64,000 bases of DNA, taken from contig CBDDAA010000002.1 of NCBI GenBank assembly GCA_965224675.1, positions 2,108,001-2,172,000 of the forward strand, given 5' to 3'. A model generated the notes under the pieces. The model was not told the DNA's origin. It saw only the letters and a list, made by a program, of their open reading frames with translations, and did not search any database. Source of the stretch: UBA7957 sp965224675 (GTDB taxonomy: Bacteria > Pseudomonadota > Gammaproteobacteria > Granulosicoccales > Granulosicoccaceae). The position numbers and the translations under genes are program-made. Positions 53,180 through 62,544 of the stretch are shown here, in pieces (within the stretch, counting starts at the first letter, position 1; each line of letters begins with the position of its first letter).

Positions 53180-53608
53180 ATGGTCGTTTACACTGTTGGT
53201 ACATTTGATTTATTGCATGTAGGTCATCTGGCCTTATTAGAATACTGCGCTACTTTGGGTGATACTGTTGCTGTTGGTGTTGCTTCTGATGAAGTCGTAA
53301 AATTATATAAGCCTAATATCCCGGTCATTCCACTTGAACAACGTATAGAAATGCTCCAGGCACTACGCTGTATAGATATTGTATTACCGTATCACGAGTT
53401 GGATTATATTGCGGTTTGTAAGGAAGTCAATGCTGATATTTTTGTTATCGGCGAAGACTGGGGCAGAAAGCCTCATAATCAAGATGTAGAGGACTTTCTA
53501 AAATCTCAAGGTAAAGAGGTTGTTCAAGTTCAATATAGCCCAAGAAATTCATCGACTAAAATTAAAAAAGATGTTTTGTCTTTGCACCAGACAGGTAAAA
53601 GAGTTTAA
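53180..53608 (+). CDS. TagD-like cytidylyltransferase
   Basis: 142 residues. YTVGTFDLLHVGHLALLE has the HxGH nucleotide site; FVIGEDWGRK follows TagD. The RTEGISTTKI motif of TagD is replaced by YSPRNSSTKI. Activates a small phosphorylated alcohol (glycerol-3-P, phosphoethanolamine or another) with CTP. Supplies CDP-X for the neighbouring transferase. Confidence 0.82.
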   Translation: MVVYTVGTFDLLHVGHLALLEYCATLGDTVAVGVASDEVVKLYKPNIPVIPLEQRIEMLQALRCIDIVLPYHELDYIAVCKEVNADIFVIGEDWGRKPHNQDVEDFLKSQGKEVVQVQYSPRNSSTKIKKDVLSLHQTGKRV

Positions 53609-53649
53609 GGTAGAATAATTTTCTTTTACATTGTAAAACATCCTCTAAT

Positions 53650-54030
53650 GAATAGGGTTAGATTTCTGCGAGGGGCGAGCCAGAATTTGAACCATTTGTT
53701 GGACAAGCCTGAGGAGGGGCGCTCTACTAGAAAACATGCTTAGGGCCTACCATGTATTGAAAAGATAGGTTAATGATGACTTTCAGTAGCAAGCTTGGAA
53801 CATCGCTATTGCAGCGATACAAAGCTAATACTGGCGATTATTTGTGCATTATACACCTATCAAAGCCGAGTGAATCCCACAGGGCATAATATCTGACTTA
53901 TTAGCAACTATTGTGATTTTTGTATTCGATTACATCAGCCTATCCTCATCTCGTGCGTTATGTGGGTTCAAGTGTATTTAGGGTCGCTATCGCTATCCGG
54001 ATAGCGACCCAGATAGGTCAGGGTGTTAAA
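53650..54030 (-). mobile_element. Decayed IS91 (copies 1/2 type) left end
   Basis: GAATAGGGTTAGATTTCTGCG and onward follow the left 300 bases of copies 1/2 with many changes; a perfect hairpin GGGTCGCTATC / GATAGCGACCC (53981-54010) marks an internal deletion joining to AGATAGGTCAGGG. Confidence 0.7.
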
Positions 54031-54035
54031 TTGCA

Positions 54036-54190
54036 CCCAAAGTTGACCCACTCTTTGTACTGAAAACTGACCCACCCGATCAAGCCAGATTATGGCTCAT
54101 TCCCATTCGGGCCAAAAATCGTTCTTCACGCGTTGTTCGGTACTTTTGATTGAATTCACGGTTGCCAAAACTAAGCTGCTTATTCATAGA
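54036..54190 (-). mobile_element. Probable IS21-type end fragment
   Basis: Contains AAAACTGACCCACCCG and AGTTGACCCACTC, of the type found past istB genes of IS21 elements, with no coding frame. Identification from memory of similar ends. Confidence 0.3.
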
Positions 54191-54334
54191 ACCATTTTTT
54201 AACTATATTCTACTTGTATTATCACGGATTAGTGGTTTGGTTGAAGTTTCCTAGTCGAATTATTTTGGGTTTCAATTTTTCTGGTATGTTGATAGCGACT
54301 GATATAGAGTCCAGGTCTGTTTAGAGGAATTGAT

Positions 54335-55030
54335 ATGACAGATTTTAGTGGTAAGAAAGCAATTGTACTTGGTGGTACTTCCGGTATTGGTCTGGCAATC
54401 ACAGAAATATTGCGTAATGGCGGCGCTGAAGTGATTGCCGGTAGCAGGCGTGAGTGCAAATTAGAAGGCGTTACATGTGTTCAGATTGATGTGCTCGACC
54501 GCCAGGGTTTAAGTGAACTGTTCGAAAAGCACACAGGGTTCGACTATTTAGTCAACGCCGCTACGGGAGGTTTACGTGCGATTGGACCATTTCTGGAAAT
54601 GGATCTTGACGGTTTTCAAAATTCCTTTTCCAAATTGTGGGGCTATGTTAATAGTGTGCGTTTGGGTGTTCCGCATATGAAACCGGGTGGCGCAATTGTA
54701 TTGTATAGTGGTTACCCTGCACGCAAATGGCGAGCGGGTACAGTAGCAATCGGTAGTGTTGGCGGTTCGGTCGAAGCTTTTATACGTCTTGTGGCTAATG
54801 AAATTACGCCAATTCGGATTAATGGTGTGTCACCGGGCCTGATTGATACACCTTTGTCCCCCTTGGAGGGTGAGGCACGCAAAGATTATTATGCGAAGGG
54901 TACAGCAGGGCACCTGATTCCAAGGGCTGGCACCGCTGTTGAAGCCGCCGAGGCTGGAATCTTCCTGCTTGGCAATGAATATATTACGGGCACAATTATC
55001 GATGTAGACGGAGGGGCGATCGTTACTTGA
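54335..55030 (+). CDS. SDR-fold protein lacking the YxxxK pair
   Basis: 231 residues. NAD(P) site GGTSGIG (residues 13-19), Rossmann strand order and PIRINGVSPGLIDTP near the end are standard SDR. At the active site, where Y-x-x-x-K is expected (SGYPARKW...TVAIGSVGGSVEAF), neither Tyr nor Lys aligns. It may be a regulator, a cofactor-binding protein, or use another mechanism. Confidence 0.8.
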   Translation: MTDFSGKKAIVLGGTSGIGLAITEILRNGGAEVIAGSRRECKLEGVTCVQIDVLDRQGLSELFEKHTGFDYLVNAATGGLRAIGPFLEMDLDGFQNSFSKLWGYVNSVRLGVPHMKPGGAIVLYSGYPARKWRAGTVAIGSVGGSVEAFIRLVANEITPIRINGVSPGLIDTPLSPLEGEARKDYYAKGTAGHLIPRAGTAVEAAEAGIFLLGNEYITGTIIDVDGGAIVT

Positions 55031-55083
55031 AATTGGTCTGAATTTTAGCACTAAATATTGAATAGCGACATTTTCTTCCCACT

Positions 55084-55226
55084 AGCAGCCTGTTGAAAAA
55101 CCTCTGATGAGTTCCTGGCAAGGTAAATCAGGTGAAAAAACGCAGCTTATAGGGTGTAAATGTGTACTTTGAGCCTGATTTTAACGCCGCATAGAGTGCC
55201 GTCAGAGGGTTTTTCAACGGGTTGTT
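55084..55226 (+). mobile_element. MITE 1 (143 bp)
   Basis: Ends AGCAGCCTGTTGAAAAAC and TTTTTCAACGGGTTGTT. Interior matches the reverse complement of MITE 2 (for example TTGAGCCTGATTTTAA). No coding capacity. Confidence 0.7.
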
Positions 55227-55405
55227 AGGTTAAAAGGGTGGCTGAAGTTCTGAATTGGAAATGATTTTTGAATACCTAACTTATCATTTATCTATCGATA
55301 AATTAACGTTTTTATTTGTCTTGGTATTGTAACTTATGATCAAACACATCAATTCTAATTTTGTCTTTAAGCAATATTTTACTCGTTTCAGGTTTGAATT
55401 AAACG

Positions 55406-55494
55406 AACGCCTCAACCACAAAATCCACAAAGGCGCGCACTTTCGCGGTGAGGTATTGCCGATGTGGGTAGACAGCGTAAACATCAAAATTTGT
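55406..55494 (-). pseudogene. LysR-family regulator C-terminal fragment
   Basis: Reads DVYAVYPHRQYLTAKVRAF then VDFVVEAF on the minus strand, the usual end of LysR regulators; nothing precedes it. A relic of a regulator once divergent to the SDR or FMN reductase gene. Confidence 0.6.
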
Positions 55495-55674
55495 ATGATC
55501 GTAATCCTCTAAAATTATTTGCTACTTTTTTGATCATTTTTGTTCTTTACGTTCTAATTGGAAATAGTGTCTTTCTGTATACTATATTTATTTGTATATG
55601 GTAACAATTTATACTTTTTCCTATCTCATTCGAGCAAACCATTATTGCCTAACTTTTAAAAGGGAGAAAGACGC

Positions 55675-56211
55675 ATGAAAATACTCGCATTTGCCGCCAC
55701 CAGCAGTACAAAGTCTATAAATAATCAACTGATTATCTATGTGTCCAAGCAGTTTGAAGAGGCCGAGACGGAGATACTGAACATTAATGACTATGAACTA
55801 CCGCTATTCAGTGAAGACCGCGAAGCTGAGCTTGGACAACCAGCGCTGGCAAAGGCATTTTTGCATAAGATAGGTAACAGTGATGCGATTATTATCTCCT
55901 TTGCCGAACATAACGGTTCATATACGGTGGCGTATAAAAATATTTTTGATTGGGCGTCACGTATCAATCCGAAAGTGTTTCAGGACAAGCCCATGATTCT
56001 GCTTTCCACCTCACCCGGTCCTGGCGGTGCATCCAGTGTATTGGCATCGGCTATAACATCAGCGCCTTTTTTTGGCGGCGTAGTAAAGGGCAGTTTTTCA
56101 GTGCCCAGTTTTTATGAAAATTTTGACGTCGAACAGGGGCGCATGAATAATGATGAGATTAATGAACAGCTATTTACTGCTGTAAATAGTTTGCTGGAAA
56201 CTACTGTATAA
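55675..56211 (+). CDS. NADPH-dependent FMN reductase
   Basis: 178 residues, flavodoxin-like: ILAFAATSSTKSINNQLI (phosphate loop), IISFAEHNGSYTVAYKNIFD, STSPGPGGASSVL. Start after AAAAGGGAGAAAGACGC. Reduces flavin, quinones or azo compounds; with pirin and the chromate genes next to it, an oxidant or metal stress role is plausible. Confidence 0.88.
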   Translation: MKILAFAATSSTKSINNQLIIYVSKQFEEAETEILNINDYELPLFSEDREAELGQPALAKAFLHKIGNSDAIIISFAEHNGSYTVAYKNIFDWASRINPKVFQDKPMILLSTSPGPGGASSVLASAITSAPFFGGVVKGSFSVPSFYENFDVEQGRMNNDEINEQLFTAVNSLLETTV

Positions 56212-56223
56212 AAAATGAAGCAG

Positions 56224-56363
56224 GCAGCCTGTTGAAAAACCTTCTGACGGCACCGTGCAGTGTTAAAATCAGGCTCAAAATACTCATTTACTTCGAAACC
56301 GCGCTTTTTCGTCTGATTTTGCCTTGCCTGGCACTCATCAGAGACTGTTTTCAACAGGCTGCT
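56224..56363 (-). mobile_element. MITE 2 (140 bp), inverted copy
   Basis: Ends GCAGCCTGTTGAAAAAC and GTTTTCAACAGGCTGC. Inverted relative to MITE 1; the pair brackets the FMN reductase gene. Confidence 0.72.
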
Positions 56364-56390
56364 ATTTAAATAAAGATAGCTGGAGGCATT

Positions 56391-57068
56391 ATGGAAATTC
56401 TAAAACGAGACAATTTGCATGAAGGTGGATTTGCCGGTTTAAAAGAGCATCGTTTGGTGAAAGAACCAAAGGTCTTTGGCCCAGAAGAAAATAGTGATGG
56501 CAGTTGGCCGGGTCTGGGTAATTTTGTCTACCTTGCCGACGCCCGTTTTATGCCGCGTGGTGAAACACAGTTGCATAGCCATCATGAGATAGACGTTATT
56601 TCAGTAATGGTGGATGGGCGCATTAAGCATGAGGGTTCTTTGGAGCACGGAAATGATCTGTCTCGTAATTATGTACAGGTGCAACGTGCGGGTGGTGAAG
56701 GCTTCTCGCATAATGAAATCAACCCAGACGAAAATTGGAACCGAATGATGCAACTATGGGTGTTGCCCGAAGTTTCCGGTCAGGCAGCAGATTATAAAGT
56801 GTATAAGCCTGTATCAGGTGAAATCACCCGTGTTTATGGTGGTGAGCACAATAGTGAGGCAGATTTCCCCGCCAAAATAAAAATTGATGTCGCCCTGCTT
56901 GTTAATGGCCAGCAGATCGAATTGAATGAACCGTTTATTGCTTACATCACACGTGGCAAAGGCATAGCGAACAATGAATCAGTTGTAGAGGGTGATTTGA
57001 TTCGTGGTAATTCAATAAGGTTTAGAGCACAGGATGATGTGCAGTTAATCCTTATTCATGAAGGATGA
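56391..57068 (+). CDS. Pirin family protein (bicupin)
   Basis: 225 residues: LADARFMPRGETQLHSHHEIDVISVMVDG with the metal ligands HSHHEID and later HEGSLEHG; second cupin degenerate. Pirin-like proteins include quercetin 2,3-dioxygenases. Convergent with chrA, four bases apart. Confidence 0.88.
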   Translation: MEILKRDNLHEGGFAGLKEHRLVKEPKVFGPEENSDGSWPGLGNFVYLADARFMPRGETQLHSHHEIDVISVMVDGRIKHEGSLEHGNDLSRNYVQVQRAGGEGFSHNEINPDENWNRMMQLWVLPEVSGQAADYKVYKPVSGEITRVYGGEHNSEADFPAKIKIDVALLVNGQQIELNEPFIAYITRGKGIANNESVVEGDLIRGNSIRFRAQDDVQLILIHEG

Positions 57069-57072
57069 AACA

Positions 57073-58530
57073 TTATGATGTCAAAATCACTGGAGGAGTA
57101 CTCATTGAACCAAGGTAAAATATTAATACGCCTAGTACGGTGCTTATAGCCATGGTTTTAATCATCCCAACCTTGAACCGTTGCATGAGAATGAAGGCGC
57201 CCACTGCGAGAAAAGCAGATCCTGAATCCAGTGTGCTCCAGACAGGTATCTGAAATTTCATGCCCATGCTATAAATCTCGTTCACTTCATCAAACAATAG
57301 GTGTAAGCCAAACCATGCCGACAGATTCAGGATTACCCCAACAATGGCTGCCGTAATACTCGAAAGTGCTGCGCTCAGGAGTCTATTGCTACGTAAGGAT
57401 TCGAAGTAGGGAGCACCTATAAAGACCCATAGAAAGCAAGGTACGAAAGTTACCCACGTCGTTAGCAATGCGCCCAACATACCAGCGATTACAGGATCAA
57501 ACATTCCCGGATTTCGGTAAGCGCCCATGAATCCTACGAACTGGACTACCATGATCAATGGCCCAGGTGTGGTTTCTGCCATGCCTAATCCATCCAGCAT
57601 TTCACCTGGATTAAGCCAAGCATAGGTGCTTACAGCTTGTTGTGCCATATAGGCGAGCACGGCATAAGCGCCACCGAAAGTCACGACTGCCAATTTGCTG
57701 AAGAATATGCTTTCCTGCACGTAAACGTGATTTATTCCTAAAGTAAAGGCCAGCACAATAATCGGGCCGAACCAAAGAAGTAAGCAGAAGATGGATATCT
57801 TTAAAGCCCGTGATACTGACGGTACCAAATGATTTAATTGTCCCTTGTTCAGCGCATGATCCAGTGCCGGTATATCCTGATCTTCAGTGTATTTTTTGTT
57901 TTTTATTATTTCAAATTTGGATGGCAGTATTTTGCCTCCCAAAAAACCTGCCAGACCAGCGCCAATCACTATCATGGGAAAGGGTATTTCGAATAAGAAT
58001 ATCCCCACAAAAGCAATCACTGCAATAGCCAGCATAAATTCGTTCTTCAAGACCTTCTTGCCAATTCGCAATACGGCTACAACAACAACGGCAAGGACCA
58101 TGGCCTTGATACCGAAGAAAACAGCTCCCACAAAGGTCAAATTCTGATATTGGGCATAAAGAATGCTGAGTAACAATACAATAAATGCTCCAGGAAGGAC
58201 AAAGAGAACCCCGGCTACCACTCCGCCCCAGGTTCGGTGCAGCAACCAACCGAGGTAGATTGCCAGTTGCTGCGCCTCTGGACCTGGCAACAGCATGCAA
58301 TAGTTGAGTGCATGAAGAAACCGATTTTCACTGATCCACTTTTTATCTTCAACCAGAATTCGGTGCATCATGGAGATCTGCCCCGCCGGTCCGCCAAAGC
58401 TCAATAAGCTGATTTTTAACCAAACCCAAAAAGCATCGATAAAACTGATACCATGTATGGTCTCAGAATTTTGAGGTTGTGAATCTTCTTTGTTTTTCAA
58501 GAGTAATTGTTTCAACATTTTGATATCCAC
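57073..58530 (-). CDS. chrA: Chromate transporter ChrA
   Basis: 485 residues, two homologous CHR halves: SFGGPAGQISMMH with NYCMLLPGPEAQQLA, and VVTFGGAYAVLAYM with GMAETTPGPLIMVVQF. About ten membrane helices. Exports chromate. Follows the chrB-like gene by 45 bases in one operon. Confidence 0.95.
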   Translation of the reverse strand: MDIKMLKQLLLKNKEDSQPQNSETIHGISFIDAFWVWLKISLLSFGGPAGQISMMHRILVEDKKWISENRFLHALNYCMLLPGPEAQQLAIYLGWLLHRTWGGVVAGVLFVLPGAFIVLLLSILYAQYQNLTFVGAVFFGIKAMVLAVVVVAVLRIGKKVLKNEFMLAIAVIAFVGIFLFEIPFPMIVIGAGLAGFLGGKILPSKFEIIKNKKYTEDQDIPALDHALNKGQLNHLVPSVSRALKISIFCLLLWFGPIIVLAFTLGINHVYVQESIFFSKLAVVTFGGAYAVLAYMAQQAVSTYAWLNPGEMLDGLGMAETTPGPLIMVVQFVGFMGAYRNPGMFDPVIAGMLGALLTTWVTFVPCFLWVFIGAPYFESLRSNRLLSAALSSITAAIVGVILNLSAWFGLHLLFDEVNEIYSMGMKFQIPVWSTLDSGSAFLAVGAFILMQRFKVGMIKTMAISTVLGVLIFYLGSMSTPPVILTS

Positions 58531-58575
58531 ATTATAGTTTCCAATGCTGTGTTATGAAGTGAATGGCAAGTTGGC

Positions 58576-59364
58576 TCAACTATTGGATTTATCAATAGCA
58601 TTACGACAGAAACTATATAATGCATCATAGATAAGCATTCCCTTTTCCAGCATTTCAAGATCATCTTGATAGATTGCCGAGAGTCCTAGGGAAAATGCCA
58701 GCAAACCTGCGGCCTCAGGTGCCAGATCCAGTCGATTTGTATCTGCACCTCGAACAATTTTTGCCATCTTGTTTAAAGCTGCGTCACGGATATTAAAATA
58801 TTGGATGAAAGCATCAAAGCTACAGAATTCACCATCATGAGAGAAATCAACATTGGGGGCATTTATATCAAATATGATCGCCCCGGTTTCTGTAGAAATC
58901 TGCTTAACCCATTGCTCATCTACATATTGAAACATCGCGGCCGAATCGATGAAGCGCCGGATTAACCAAGGGCAGACGATACGATCAATTGTGGGGTTCT
59001 CCCGGGTTACCCAATATTTATCTTGATATTCGATCATTTGCGCTTTTGCCAGTGTGGTTCCACCTGCTGATTCCCATGCGTCAATTCCGCCTGCCAGATA
59101 CCGGGCGTGAATACCTTTGTTTTTTAATAACGCAACTGCGGACTGACTGACCTGCTCTCCATGTGCGCAATAAATTATCACTTCTTTTTCTCGGGAGATT
59201 TCTTTTGCCCAGTCATCTGCAGTAAGATGATCCCGCCAATAAGCGGTGGGAATTATGCGCTCGGCCGTCTGGAAAGCTGCCAGACGACGGACATCAATTA
59301 AAATGGGTGTTTTCTCCGTATAGAATAAAGAAAATAGCTCGTCTGAAAATATAGAGTTTTTCAT
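58576..59364 (-). CDS. chrB: Rhodanese-ChrB chromate resistance protein
   Basis: About 262 residues from the ATG at 59364 (GAGGTG eight bases before); a longer frame from 59436 lacks a site. Rhodanese domain (VIIYCAHGEQVSQSAVALL, active Cys near 75) followed by ChrB (DRIVCPWLIRRFIDSAAMF, FDINAPNVDFSHDGE). ChrB senses chromate or aids resistance in chrBA operons. Confidence 0.9.
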   Translation of the reverse strand: MKNSIFSDELFSLFYTEKTPILIDVRRLAAFQTAERIIPTAYWRDHLTADDWAKEISREKEVIIYCAHGEQVSQSAVALLKNKGIHARYLAGGIDAWESAGGTTLAKAQMIEYQDKYWVTRENPTIDRIVCPWLIRRFIDSAAMFQYVDEQWVKQISTETGAIIFDINAPNVDFSHDGEFCSFDAFIQYFNIRDAALNKMAKIVRGADTNRLDLAPEAAGLLAFSLGLSAIYQDDLEMLEKGMLIYDALYSFCRNAIDKSNS

Positions 59365-59431
59365 TTGTTGACACCTCAAAAATGAATTATTCACACCAGT
59401 GGTTTTAGGTAAATACGATTCAATTAATCCT

Positions 59432-59468
59432 CCCAAATCCCCAACACTAATTTCGTTGGAGATTTGGG
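59432..59468 (-). terminator. Terminator of the dlt-like operon
   Basis: CCCAAATCCCCAAC (59432-59445) pairs with GTTGGAGATTTGGG (59455-59468) with one mismatch; 65 bases after the carrier-protein stop on the minus strand. The minus-strand side is followed by an AT-rich stretch. Confidence 0.6.
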
Positions 59469-59533
59469 TTATTGCAACGGTTGTGTAATTTGCATATCAG
59501 GTAGATTGAATAATGTTTCACTCCTGATCTGAT

Positions 59534-59764
59534 TTACGCAACCGCAACCCCCTTATTACTTAGTAGCTCTCGCACACTGGCGAGTGAGTCGATTGCGATA
59601 ACTTCTGCCACTGAAAATCGTACGTCGTACTTACTTTCCAGTGCCAACACAACCTCAATATGGCGAAGACTATCCCAATTGGATAGGTTTATAGGTCCAG
59701 TGCTATCGGATATCTGATCCGGTGATACTTCCAATACATCAGCTAATAGGTCTTGAAGTTCCAT
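59534..59764 (-). CDS. Acyl/aminoacyl carrier protein
   Basis: 76 residues, phosphopantetheine Ser in NWDSLRHIEV (Ser32). Acidic four-helix pattern (LQDLLADVLEV, SVAEVIAIDSL). Next to the synthetase-like ligase, so it is the likely acceptor of an activated amino acid. Confidence 0.9.
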   Translation of the reverse strand: MELQDLLADVLEVSPDQISDSTGPINLSNWDSLRHIEVVLALESKYDVRFSVAEVIAIDSLASVRELLSNKGVAVA

Positions 59765-59796
59765 TGTTTTATTCCTCTATAAGTTAGTTATAAGTG

Positions 59797-60990
59797 TTAA
59801 CCGAAAATGTCATCACGCACTGTTTCAGGCCAGCGCGCCGGGTCGAATCCATGTTGAGCAAAGGCGGCCAATACCCAACGTTCCACTCCCAATCCAACAC
59901 AGCCTGAGCTGGCAGTTGTATTATCATGTGAGTTAATATTGAAGCGCTGACCGAAAAAATCTCCGTGAAGATTGAGTGATCCTGCGGCGATAGTGGTAAA
60001 TTCGCCTCTATCATCGATCGCGATAGGTAGGCGGATTTCGTACTTTACCTCCTGCGTTTGCTGCCAGAAGGATTTAGCTGCGGAAACAGAAGCGAAGAAT
60101 GGGTCCGTAGCCGTCTCTATAATGCATTCCACATCAAACATGTTAGCGAGCTTGTTAATAACGCCAATCGCTCGTTGGCGGGCATCAATGACAAACTGTT
60201 CAGTGCCAACGAAAACCAGCTCACGCACATTGAACTCCCAAAGTCTGTCCAGTCCGGCGGTATTGCGTGATTCATACCGAAATACGCGTCCAAGCCAGGT
60301 TACAATCTCACCTTGTTCACTCATTGACCGATGTGATAGCGTTGGATAACAGGGGAAACATGCAGCAGGATTAAGGCATTTCCCGGGTAAATGAACATGC
60401 TCATGCGCGGGTAGGTGCGTAGTGGTCGCTCCTGTGTTTTCCTGACGAAAGGTTTCTATCAAGTCAAAGTCGTCTATGACATGGCCAATGAAAGTGACCG
60501 CATTAGGATGGGATTCAAAATAACCGCAGCGTGCAAGAAGCTCTGCATCGACTAGGGCAGGATACATACCAGCCTGGGCATTAAAGTGCTCCTTATAAAG
60601 CGCTTCAGCCCGGGCATCCAGCACTTTAGTCAAAGCCAATGCAGGTCCGGTCATTGCAACGTGACCGCCACCGTAGTCATATACCCAACCACGACGGCGA
60701 AGTTCTTCCTGTACGCCAACAGCAAACGGCCCCTTATCTTTGCGTTCATAACGTTCATAGATTTTAGTATCAAATGAATAGATATTTTTTAACATCGCGT
60801 CGAGGAAGCGTTGGGTTTTGCCCCTGACTTCGGTGTCATAAATAGCAGAGTCACTTTGAATATTGACCACCTTTCGGTCAGGTGTTACTCGTAATTGCCG
60901 TAAGTGGGGTGAAATACAAACTGATTCTTTTTCTATTTCGGCGGCTAAATTGTCACAAATTGGTTGAGGTAATTGAATAGCAAAACTCAT
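59797..60990 (-). CDS. Amino acid:[carrier protein] ligase (SerRS-like)
   Basis: 397 residues, class II synthetase catalytic core without tRNA-binding domain. Motif 2 FRYESRNTAGLDRLWEF, motif 3 CVGLGVERWVLAAFAQHGFD, zinc-site Cys in LNPAACFPCYPTL. Matches the family first described in Bradyrhizobium that loads Gly or Ala on a carrier protein, not on tRNA. Thirty-two bases before the carrier gene. Confidence 0.9.
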   Translation of the reverse strand: MSFAIQLPQPICDNLAAEIEKESVCISPHLRQLRVTPDRKVVNIQSDSAIYDTEVRGKTQRFLDAMLKNIYSFDTKIYERYERKDKGPFAVGVQEELRRRGWVYDYGGGHVAMTGPALALTKVLDARAEALYKEHFNAQAGMYPALVDAELLARCGYFESHPNAVTFIGHVIDDFDLIETFRQENTGATTTHLPAHEHVHLPGKCLNPAACFPCYPTLSHRSMSEQGEIVTWLGRVFRYESRNTAGLDRLWEFNVRELVFVGTEQFVIDARQRAIGVINKLANMFDVECIIETATDPFFASVSAAKSFWQQTQEVKYEIRLPIAIDDRGEFTTIAAGSLNLHGDFFGQRFNINSHDNTTASSGCVGLGVERWVLAAFAQHGFDPARWPETVRDDIFG

Positions 60991-61014
60991 GGTTTTTCTC
61001 CTAGTAAATAGTCA

Positions 61015-62523
61015 TTAAAATTGATAGTAAAGAAACACTGTCTTGCGAGTAATCGAACCGAGCGCCAACATCAATACAAAGGCATTGCAAGTTGCCCAAA
61101 CTGCTGATGATCGCCACACCGAACCTGATATTCGTTTTGATCGCTCCTCGCTGGTCTCATCATCGGGCTTTAGGTGCTGAAGGCGGATAATTTCCAATGT
61201 GTTTGGGAATGCCAGCACAATAACCCCAAGTGAACATATCCAGGCTAATGCAATGGCGCTATCGGATATCAAGGAGCTACCTAACACATTTACATCAGTC
61301 ATTGAGCTGAGAATAGTGATCGCGTCGTTGACGCTTCCTGCTCGGAAGAACACCAGCCCTAGTACAACGATGACCATCGTTAGCAGCCAGCCTAAGGGAT
61401 AAGGCAAAGGCGGTAGTTTAGTTGCCCGCCAACCGTGATTAATAGCCAGTGCGATCCCGTGGATAAGTCCAAACACAACAAATGTCCAACCGGCGCCATG
61501 CCATATTCCAGCGAGCACAAATGTCACCATGATTGGAAATGCAGTAGCTAAAAGAAATTTCCCTAACAATCCGTCGCCATGATTCAAAGACCTTCTCATA
61601 AGCGCCATTGCAATTGGCGAATGAACATAGGTTGTGAAGAATCGCGTCATGGTTATATGCCAGCGTCGCCAGAAGTCGATGATACTGCGGGCTTTTAGAG
61701 GGGAATTAAAGTTGAATGGCAGTTTAAATCCGAATAAAAAACCAATACCCAGTGCCATATCTGAATAACCGGAGAAATCAAAATACAACTGCAGGGTATA
61801 GGCGAGTGAGCCTAACCAAGCGTCTATTGTTGCGGGAATAATACCAATGGCTACACCATCGAACATTTCATCAGCAAAGCCACCGATGCTATCAGCAAAT
61901 ACCACTTTTTTGAAAAGTCCCATCGAAAACATTGCTAACCCAATTGCGATATGATTAAGTGATAGCCTTGCTTCGCGCGGTGTAGAAAATTGCGTCCACA
62001 TTTCTTTTTGCAGCACGAGAGGGCCTGCGGTAATGTATGGGAAAAAACCTGAAAAAAGAGCGTAGTAATCAAATCGGTGTTCTCGCACCTGACCATTATA
62101 AACGTCGATCAGATAACCTATCTGAATGAAGGTATAGAAAGAAATACCGACGGGCAATAAAAGGTCGATAGGTTGAAACGAGGCACTTAATACCAAGTTG
62201 ACATTGTCGATAAAAAAGTTTGCGTATTTGAAATATCCAAGATACGCCAGATTTCCGGCAATAGCGCAGAGGAGAAGTACGCGTGCCAGATTCGGTTGTT
62301 GTATTCTTACAGACAATATGGATCGGGCCATCGCATAATTGATGACTATGGAGCCAATGAGCAAGGCTGTAAATATGTAACTCCATTGAGCATAAAAAAA
62401 TAATGATGCAGCGAGCAACCATGCGATTGAGGCGGACCAACCTAAATACCTGTTAATTAACCAATACCCAATCACGGATACTGGCAAAAATCCAAGTACA
62501 AAGATGAATGAGTGAAATAACAT
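61015..62523 (-). CDS. MBOAT acyltransferase (DltB/AlgI-like)
   Basis: 502 residues, about 11 membrane helices. RRWHITMTRFFTTYVHSPI and the catalytic His in AGIWHGAGWTFVVFGLIHG are family signatures. Moves an acyl (here perhaps aminoacyl) group across the inner membrane to an acceptor outside. Confidence 0.92.
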   Translation of the reverse strand: MLFHSFIFVLGFLPVSVIGYWLINRYLGWSASIAWLLAASLFFYAQWSYIFTALLIGSIVINYAMARSILSVRIQQPNLARVLLLCAIAGNLAYLGYFKYANFFIDNVNLVLSASFQPIDLLLPVGISFYTFIQIGYLIDVYNGQVREHRFDYYALFSGFFPYITAGPLVLQKEMWTQFSTPREARLSLNHIAIGLAMFSMGLFKKVVFADSIGGFADEMFDGVAIGIIPATIDAWLGSLAYTLQLYFDFSGYSDMALGIGFLFGFKLPFNFNSPLKARSIIDFWRRWHITMTRFFTTYVHSPIAMALMRRSLNHGDGLLGKFLLATAFPIMVTFVLAGIWHGAGWTFVVFGLIHGIALAINHGWRATKLPPLPYPLGWLLTMVIVVLGLVFFRAGSVNDAITILSSMTDVNVLGSSLISDSAIALAWICSLGVIVLAFPNTLEIIRLQHLKPDDETSEERSKRISGSVWRSSAVWATCNAFVLMLALGSITRKTVFLYYQF

Positions 62524-62544
62524 GTCAGTAACTCCCTGAAACAG

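Noticed and set aside
53981..54010. Hairpin with GGA on the minus-strand loop in the decayed IS91 copy as a sixth insert
   Set aside because: It stands at a deletion junction with only one stem-loop, so its origin cannot be told from a chance inverted repeat.
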